DNA of 64,000 nucleotides, taken from contig JAPPFJ010000031.1 of assembly GCA_028877215.1 (NCBI GenBank), positions 62,001 through 126,000 on the forward strand, read 5' to 3'. Under the pieces are notes generated by a model. That model had not been told where the DNA came from and ran no database searches. It worked only from the letters and a program-made list of their open reading frames with translations. The stretch is from Gemmatimonadota bacterium. Lineage in GTDB: Bacteria > Latescibacterota > UBA2968 > GCA-2709665. Below are positions 57,821 to 64,000 of this stretch, in pieces (position 1 is the first letter of the stretch; each line of letters starts with the position of its first letter). The position numbers and the translations under genes were made by a program.

Positions 57821-58729
57821 CTATCTGACGACTTTCCTACGTATGTAGATCATTGGTCTTACAACTGTTCCTTCCGCATTTGCCGGTACGAAAAACGAAC
57901 GCGACTTTGTGCCATGAGCCTGATTGAGCGTAGCCGGAATCAGTTCAAAAGAGTTAGATTGACCCAAAGATGATATCTGCCGCCGCCAATTGATCAGATT
58001 TGCAATAAAAACTGCCTCTGGAACGTCCTCGAAATTCCGACGCGATGGTCTTCCCCAGAACCGTTGACTCTGTACAGCGATCTTGAACAGCCGTGCAACG
58101 TCAGCGATCAATACGTTGTCATTCCCTGTGCGGTGTCTCGCCATGGTCCACGCGAACGCTAATCGTTCAAGGAAGTCATCAACCGGTAGAGTCCATTTTT
58201 CAACTGCCTCATCGGCGGTCTTAAATCCACCTACAACATAGTCTATATCGGCAGGGATCTTATCGATAACTGGATAGTGAGGTGTCATCGACCAAGCCCA
58301 GTTCTGGCCACCCTTGTCAGAGACAAGCACCAAACGACCGGCAAAAAACTGATTGTCTCTGTAGCCGGTCCGCACGCCCTTCAGATGGCTAAGCGCCTGA
58401 AGTGCAAACCTTCTACGGTTTTCAGGATGACGCATGCGTTCAGCATGCTGCTTCACGGCGAGCTTAGCTTGTTCGATCTCGCGGGCAGCCGCGGGTCCAA
58501 GAACGGACTCTTTGGGCAATGCCAGCGCGGCTAGCTCCTGCTGTCGCTCGATCCGTGCAGGGGGTATGTCGAGACCGTCCGCACGAGTTTTGCCTTGACC
58601 CAGAATCCGAGGCAGCCGGGCGGCCAGAATTCCCCTTGCGTTGGCAAGTAATCCTGTGCCTTTTGCATAATCCTCGAATGCGGGAAACAGGACTTTATCG
58701 GTGGCCTTCAATGTACCTACTCCCATCAA
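57821..58729 (-). CDS. Unknown-function component of the defence-like operon
   Basis: 302-aa ORF between the UvrD-like helicase and BrxD-like genes with 3- and 11-bp spacings; no recognised motif. Confidence 0.6.
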   Translation of the reverse strand: MMGVGTLKATDKVLFPAFEDYAKGTGLLANARGILAARLPRILGQGKTRADGLDIPPARIERQQELAALALPKESVLGPAAAREIEQAKLAVKQHAERMRHPENRRRFALQALSHLKGVRTGYRDNQFFAGRLVLVSDKGGQNWAWSMTPHYPVIDKIPADIDYVVGGFKTADEAVEKWTLPVDDFLERLAFAWTMARHRTGNDNVLIADVARLFKIAVQSQRFWGRPSRRNFEDVPEAVFIANLINWRRQISSLGQSNSFELIPATLNQAHGTKSRSFFVPANAEGTVVRPMIYIRRKVVR

Positions 58730-58732
58730 GGT

Positions 58733-61036
58733 TCAGGATTGCGTTACATCGAATAGATCTCGCGACACACCCCGAAGCACCGAGGGATATTCCTCAGCGA
58801 TAAGGCCTAAGCGTCGGGTAGGCCGCGAAAGACCCACATAGGCTCGTTCTCGCGTGAAGTTCAGCGAAGCACTTTTGACCCCTTCGAGTCCCAGAACGAT
58901 ACAGGCATCGAATTCAAGACCCTTAATTCGTTCAACTGACGTCGTAATTAGACCATCACCCGAGGGTTCCCACTCTCGAGCCAGTGGGACATTAAGGTTC
59001 GCTAACTCCGATCGAAGTCGCGACAGCGCCTGTTCGTCTTCGTTAATCTGAATAAGCGCGACACTTTGAACGACATCGGAGCGTCTAAGCACGGCCACGA
59101 GTTGGCTGATACGCAACGCTTGGTCGTGCGGTGGAGTAATAATCAGTTGAGGCTTTTTGTCTTCCAGCGTCTCGTTAACATCAAACGATGGGCGCTCTTT
59201 AAAGGCGACCTCATAGAACCCCTGCAGAAAGCGACCGATCTGCCGGCTTTGTCGTATATTTCGGGCAAACAGATAAATCTGATCGGTTCCGGGTCCGCGT
59301 AGCGAGTGGCCCACATGGAGCGCTTTCGGCGAAGTCATTCCATGAACTGGGCTGACAATCTGCCTAAAATCCGAAGAGACCGTCAATGCACCATCCGGAT
59401 CCACAAGCGATCCAATCAACGAGGCCTCCGCGACACAAAGGTCTTGCGCCTCGTCTATCACAACATGCGTCCACCGTTGATCACCATGCAGCGCCAGACC
59501 GATCGCTGAAGGCACCTCGCGGAACTTTAGCCCAAACTCACTTGTCTCGGGAAGAGCAAAACGAAGGAGCCAAGCGAGCCAAGGTCGGTCCTCGGGGCCG
59601 TAGAGACGATCAGACCAGTCCTTGACCGCACTACCCAGCACATCCGCCTCGTCGACGCGGTCCCCCGTCCCGCGTCTCATCCTGACTGCCGCCTCGGATT
59701 TCATATCCCCGAAATAGGACATCAGTGCGGAGAGTGGATCATAAACCGCGTAGAGCCATTGCAGAAAAAAGGTGTCAAAACGTGCGCCGGATTCCGCTGA
59801 CATCGATGCTCGAGCCTTGGTATAGCTGTCGACAACAGCCGAAAACACTGCCTTCATCGACAATTCTGATCGCAATGGATCTGAGCCTATCCGGGTACGA
59901 TTGCCATGGGAAGAAAGGTCACCCGCCAGAGTTCTCAAAGCACTATGTTTATCTTGGTTCACAGTCATCCAAGGGGCGTCAGTAACAGATTCCAATCGGC
60001 TGGCAATCTGTCGCTCATAGACTTCCCACAACCGCCCAAGGTCGTAATGATCGGAGAGGCCGAGCACAGCGGCTCGCGCAGCGCTCTCCAGGCGTGACAG
60101 TCTTCTTTGCCGCGGACGAGCACTGTGCTTGAACACCCACGCGTGATCCAGATACCGTTCAATGAACTCGTTTACCGGCTCAACCACAAATTCGGGAATG
60201 TTGAGCTGATCTATCAGCAGATTCTTCGCATGCTCCACCAAGTTATCGTTGGCCAGAAACACTCGCGTCAGGTCTGGCGAATATGTGACGAGCCGGCTGT
60301 GTTCCTGACGCTCATCCTGTTGATCATACAAAAACCGGATTCGCTGAAAGGCGACTGTCGTCTTGCCCGATCCTGGAGCTCCAGTTACAAGCATCAATCC
60401 AGACATGCGGGAAATAAACGCCGAAACCTGGTCTGGCGTCATGTCCAGCTTGACAGCCTTGAGCCCCGTTTTAGGCCTTGCTGTTGTGCGTGGTCTAACG
60501 GCCCCGCCAGGCTGATAGACTCCCGATAGATCTGGAAACAAACTGTCGAAACGCGCCTTCGCGCGTGGTTTCACGCTTAGTAGTCGATAGCCGTTTGCAC
60601 TTATATCCTTGACTTCGCCTATTCCGAGCGCCAATGCACTTTGAAGGCCGGGATGAGTCCACGCAAGAACGTTCACCGACTGACCATCACTACTAAGGAC
60701 CTCGTTAGCTTTCGAGTTCGTATTTGCGTACCAAAGCTGTTCCCTTTCAAGCGGCCTACCCGAAATGTCAGCTGATTTGGTGTACACTTCCACCATTACG
60801 TGAAAAGCCTCGTCTGCAATGGCTTTAAGGGATTTCCGGTCTCGATCCAGATGTTCCATTCTGCTCTTGTGGGATTTCGTCACACCGAAGCGACTGTCCG
60901 TTTGAGGCGTACGAAGACGCCCGAGTTTACTTCTCGCCACTTCAATCACGAATTCCGCATTCTGCCGGTCTCGTTGAACGCGGTGATTAAGCCCAAATCT
61001 CTTCCTGTCATTTGTGTCCATGTAACCTCCGATCAT
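58733..61036 (-). CDS. UvrD/Rep superfamily I helicase-like protein with unusual N-terminal region
   Basis: GLMLVTGAPGSGKTTVAFQRIRFLYDQ...THVVIDEAQDLCVAEASLI...TTSVERIKGLEFDACIVLGLEGV...AYVGLSRPTRRLGLI. Confidence 0.8.
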   Translation of the reverse strand: MIGGYMDTNDRKRFGLNHRVQRDRQNAEFVIEVARSKLGRLRTPQTDSRFGVTKSHKSRMEHLDRDRKSLKAIADEAFHVMVEVYTKSADISGRPLEREQLWYANTNSKANEVLSSDGQSVNVLAWTHPGLQSALALGIGEVKDISANGYRLLSVKPRAKARFDSLFPDLSGVYQPGGAVRPRTTARPKTGLKAVKLDMTPDQVSAFISRMSGLMLVTGAPGSGKTTVAFQRIRFLYDQQDERQEHSRLVTYSPDLTRVFLANDNLVEHAKNLLIDQLNIPEFVVEPVNEFIERYLDHAWVFKHSARPRQRRLSRLESAARAAVLGLSDHYDLGRLWEVYERQIASRLESVTDAPWMTVNQDKHSALRTLAGDLSSHGNRTRIGSDPLRSELSMKAVFSAVVDSYTKARASMSAESGARFDTFFLQWLYAVYDPLSALMSYFGDMKSEAAVRMRRGTGDRVDEADVLGSAVKDWSDRLYGPEDRPWLAWLLRFALPETSEFGLKFREVPSAIGLALHGDQRWTHVVIDEAQDLCVAEASLIGSLVDPDGALTVSSDFRQIVSPVHGMTSPKALHVGHSLRGPGTDQIYLFARNIRQSRQIGRFLQGFYEVAFKERPSFDVNETLEDKKPQLIITPPHDQALRISQLVAVLRRSDVVQSVALIQINEDEQALSRLRSELANLNVPLAREWEPSGDGLITTSVERIKGLEFDACIVLGLEGVKSASLNFTRERAYVGLSRPTRRLGLIAEEYPSVLRGVSRDLFDVTQS

Positions 61037-61634
61037 TAGACTTAAGCATACAAAAAAGAACTTCGCTTGTCAATATCTTTATCAGGTAACCAAAAGTATT
61101 AATATACGCGCGCGTGGAATCTACATCGTATTTATCTGATAGAAAAAGAAATCCATATACAAAATCGAAACGCCAACGATCCATTGCTCACGACGTCGGC
61201 AACCATCCGTTGCAATGCGACGTGTCCGCAACTTTGATCGTGTCCGGTTCAGCTACAAGGAGTTGCGCCGCATTATTCCAAGCCGTTCAGCCGTGGAGAA
61301 CAGCTGAGCGGAGCGTCCTTTTGTAGTTCGCACGGAAAGTGGGTGTCGCCTTGGATATCCCTGAGACGTATTGAAAGGCACTCCGGAATCGGACTTTCGC
61401 GCTGGGCGCGGCCTGCACCTTCTTTAACGCGTACTGTACTGAGAAGAACGCGAGGAATTGGGAGAAAGTCCGAAGGTGGCTGGTCTTTGTAATTGCGTGG
61501 TAATCACTGCTGTCCAAGAACCGTGGGATTCTTGGAGATGAGGTTTGAAAAGTGGATTCGATTGGCGACTATGGACGGGATAGACCCGGATAACGAAAAC
61601 CAGGTTGCCATGGGTTCACGTCAGTTGCAATGCA

Positions 61635-61792
61635 TGTCATTCTGAGCGGAGTCGAAGCATCTCTCGCCGCATGGGTCCCGCGCTGCAGGCGGACGTGCTG
61701 CCTCTCAGGTATCGATACGTGAAAATCGCACCGGGATGATCCGATGCAGCAGTAGATCCTTCGTCGGCCTAGGGGCCTCCTCTGGATGACAG
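61635..61792. repeat. MITE-like dispersed element 1
   Basis: TGTCATTCTGAGCGGAGTCGAAG...CTCTGGATGACAG with inverted ends. Confidence 0.7.
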
Positions 61793-61824
61793 TGGGAAGC
61801 AATATGCTTGACTATCGGCCAACG

Positions 61825-61946
61825 TGTCATTCTGAGCGGAGTCGAAGAATCTCCCGTATTCTCGATTGTACGTGTCGTACATGGCCTTTGTAGACGACCT
61901 TGTGCGCGGACACTTAAACTGGCTCGAGGCCTCCTCAGGATGACAG
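61825..61946. repeat. MITE-like dispersed element 2
   Basis: TGTCATTCTGAGCGGAGTCGAAGAATCTC...CTCAGGATGACAG; start identical to element 1 over >20 nt. Confidence 0.7.
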
Positions 61947-62297
61947 TCTTCGCAAAGGTAGGACCGACTCGTTTCGCCAATGGCTGTGGACGATTTTGCC
62001 AGCCATATATTTCGCGTGTTTTCGCGACTTTCGTAGTGACTCAAACCCGTTTTTGGACAGGTTTGATGCAAATTGAAAAAGGCGATTAAACTGCGGATTA
62101 CCAAGATACATCAGGTCACTGGACGTGAACGGAAAATACGTCCTTTTGGAAGACCCTTACGCCCCGTTTCAGGGGTATTCGTCGCGTCGCCGCGTTGCTG
62201 GTTTTTTCAATTTGGGGTTAACTGTGAACCTGACAGGCAAAAGGCATCCGCCAGACCAACGGATGCCCTTTGTGAGACTGTTATGAATCACGGACCG

Positions 62298-64000
62298 TCA
62301 ACTTCCGAGATGGTAGGTTACAGCCAGCTTCAGCCGACGGCCCTTGGGATCGTGCGTGAAGCCGTCGTAGGCCTGCTCGATATTCACGAGAGGAGGCATT
62401 GCGTCGAGCAGATTCATGCCGGATAGCGCGATGTTCAACCCGTTTGGCATGTTCCACAGGAACGTCATGTCCCATGTTACATACGATTCGATGGTACCGA
62501 AAATACTCTTAATCTTCGAATTATCGGAGCCCATCGACCCGCGGTCCTCGTAAGACGAGATGTAGTTCAGATAGGTCGCAAGACTGTAATCCTGCCAGTA
62601 ATAGCTCCCCGAAATCCGCCCCTTGAACTTTGGAAGGGACGTCGCGATGGGATTGCCGAAGTTCAGGTATCCGGCGGCGTCCGCATCCTCCAGCAGCACC
62701 AGGTTGCCCAGCATCAGCGCCTTTGTCTCGTACGCCAGCGTATAGGTGCCTTCGAGGCCTGCTGTGAACAGTCCTGCTCCCTGCGGGACCCGCGTACCCA
62801 GATGCAGATCGATTCCCGAGGTCTTGAGCCCCGGCCAATTGACGATATCCACCTGCACCCGCTCGAGTTCCGAGGCCGCGCAAGTTCCGGTACCGATTCC
62901 GTCCGGACACACGATAAATTGTTTCAGGGCGTTCTTATTTGCTTCGTCGGCGTATAAGGCGGTAATGGCGCCGTGGGGCATGGAACCGATCACGTCGCTG
63001 AAATCGTAACTCCAGTAGTCCAGTGTCGCCTCAAATCCCGTCTCGGTGACCAGGGCAAGGCCCGCGTTAAAAGTAAATGCACGTTCGGGTTTGAGGTCCT
63101 TGCTCCCGATTCTGTCCACCGTTTGATACGCGTCCGTCTCGTTGATCCACTCGAGGGTCGAGAGCGGGCTCTCATTCACATCGTCCAGCGCTGGCGTGCG
63201 GAACGTCGTCTGAACAGAACCGCGCAGGAACAGGGTTTGGTCCGCTGATTCCACCAGTTGATAGCGCCACCCGAACTTGGGATCGAAACTGCTCGCCACG
63301 TCGTGGAACTCGTAGTTGGCGGCAAGCTGCACGCCAAACCGCTCTCCCAGGCTCAGCGGAGTCTCGGCAAAGAAGCGATGCACCGTCTGAGATTCATCAT
63401 ACGGCCGATGCACGTTGGTGAACGCATAGGGGCCGAACCTGTCCTCAGCAGAGCAGTTCCTGTCGCCGACAACCGGACACGGGTTGATGGTCACGTCGCC
63501 CTCGTCGTTGGGGTCCCCGCTGGCATTGAAGAGCCGGAACTGGTAGCCCGCCGCGTAACTGAAGACGTCCTCGATCCAGGTCCCCGTCATCGTCGCGTCG
63601 GCCACCAGCATGTCGGCCGTGCTCTGCATGTCCACTTCCTGGTTGAGCCAGAGTCGAAGTTCCTCACTGTTGGCAAGCGCGGCGCGGTAACCGGGATTCG
63701 CCCGGGTTGCATACGCCGAACCGTATTGGTCCGTGAACTCGATGGCATTGCCGAAGGGATTGTAGTACTGGCAGTCGCCCTGACCCGCCACCTTGCCGCC
63801 GAGCGCGCCCAGGCGCATTCCGGCAAGAGACGTCTGATCCGCCACCACGTCAACGCCGCAACGCGGTCCCCCGAAGCCCCGGAAGCCGAGGAAAAGCCGC
63901 TCGATGTATACACCCGGCAGGTTGTAGTTGCCTTCGGTGCGGGAGTAGGAAAGGCCCAGGTCGAAATGCGAGTCCCGCCCGCCGAATCCCTCGAAGTCTC
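62298..64000 (-). CDS. TonB-dependent receptor, C-terminal part (runs off window end)
   Basis: Barrel-like repeats; ...LPKFKGRISGSYYWQDYSLATYLNYISSYEDRG...WDMTFLWNMPNGLNIALSGMNLLDAMPPLVNIEQAYDGFTHDPKGRRLKLAVTYHLGS. Confidence 0.85.
   Translation of the reverse strand, partial: DFEGFGGRDSHFDLGLSYSRTEGNYNLPGVYIERLFLGFRGFGGPRCGVDVVADQTSLAGMRLGALGGKVAGQGDCQYYNPFGNAIEFTDQYGSAYATRANPGYRAALANSEELRLWLNQEVDMQSTADMLVADATMTGTWIEDVFSYAAGYQFRLFNASGDPNDEGDVTINPCPVVGDRNCSAEDRFGPYAFTNVHRPYDESQTVHRFFAETPLSLGERFGVQLAANYEFHDVASSFDPKFGWRYQLVESADQTLFLRGSVQTTFRTPALDDVNESPLSTLEWINETDAYQTVDRIGSKDLKPERAFTFNAGLALVTETGFEATLDYWSYDFSDVIGSMPHGAITALYADEANKNALKQFIVCPDGIGTGTCAASELERVQVDIVNWPGLKTSGIDLHLGTRVPQGAGLFTAGLEGTYTLAYETKALMLGNLVLLEDADAAGYLNFGNPIATSLPKFKGRISGSYYWQDYSLATYLNYISSYEDRGSMGSDNSKIKSIFGTIESYVTWDMTFLWNMPNGLNIALSGMNLLDAMPPLVNIEQAYDGFTHDPKGRRLKLAVTYHLGS

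Noticed and set aside
1-64000. CRISPR arrays, tRNA and rRNA genes
   Set aside because: Read through on both strands and none recognised by eye. A tRNAscan, Infernal or CRISPR finder run would be needed to exclude them formally.

Overview
The window is about 64 kb of high-GC bacterial chromosome, probably from an uncultured or environmental lineage; I could not assign taxonomy. Most genes read on the minus strand. Main contents: (1) a double-glycine peptide (bacteriocin-like) secretion locus at ~3.0-16.4 kb. It has four GG-leader precursor genes, a C39-peptidase ABC exporter with tandem cNMP-binding-like domains, an HlyD-type fusion protein and a PpiC/SurA-like foldase. It also carries an unusual array of two unrelated membrane metallopeptidase families (3 CPBP plus a CPBP remnant, and 3 DUF3267 zincins). 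(2) A second, unrelated peptide export locus of the NHLP/NHLM type at ~45.9-54.4 kb. It has a nitrile-hydratase-like leader peptide with a His/Asp-rich core and no recognisable RiPP modification enzyme, but an adjacent protein of unknown function. (3) A defence-like operon at 54.5-61.0 kb: a UvrD-superfamily helicase, an unknown protein, two different BrxD-like (DUF2791) P-loop ATPases and a decayed helicase. (4) A selenide, water dikinase gene whose N-terminus is hidden behind an in-frame UGA followed by a strong bSECIS-like hairpin, so it is very likely a selenoprotein. (5) A PIN-domain/nuclease-like gene pair, several families of small dispersed palindromic repeats, and ordinary metabolic and transport genes. 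All calls come from reading the sequence and the supplied ORF translations. No database search was run.
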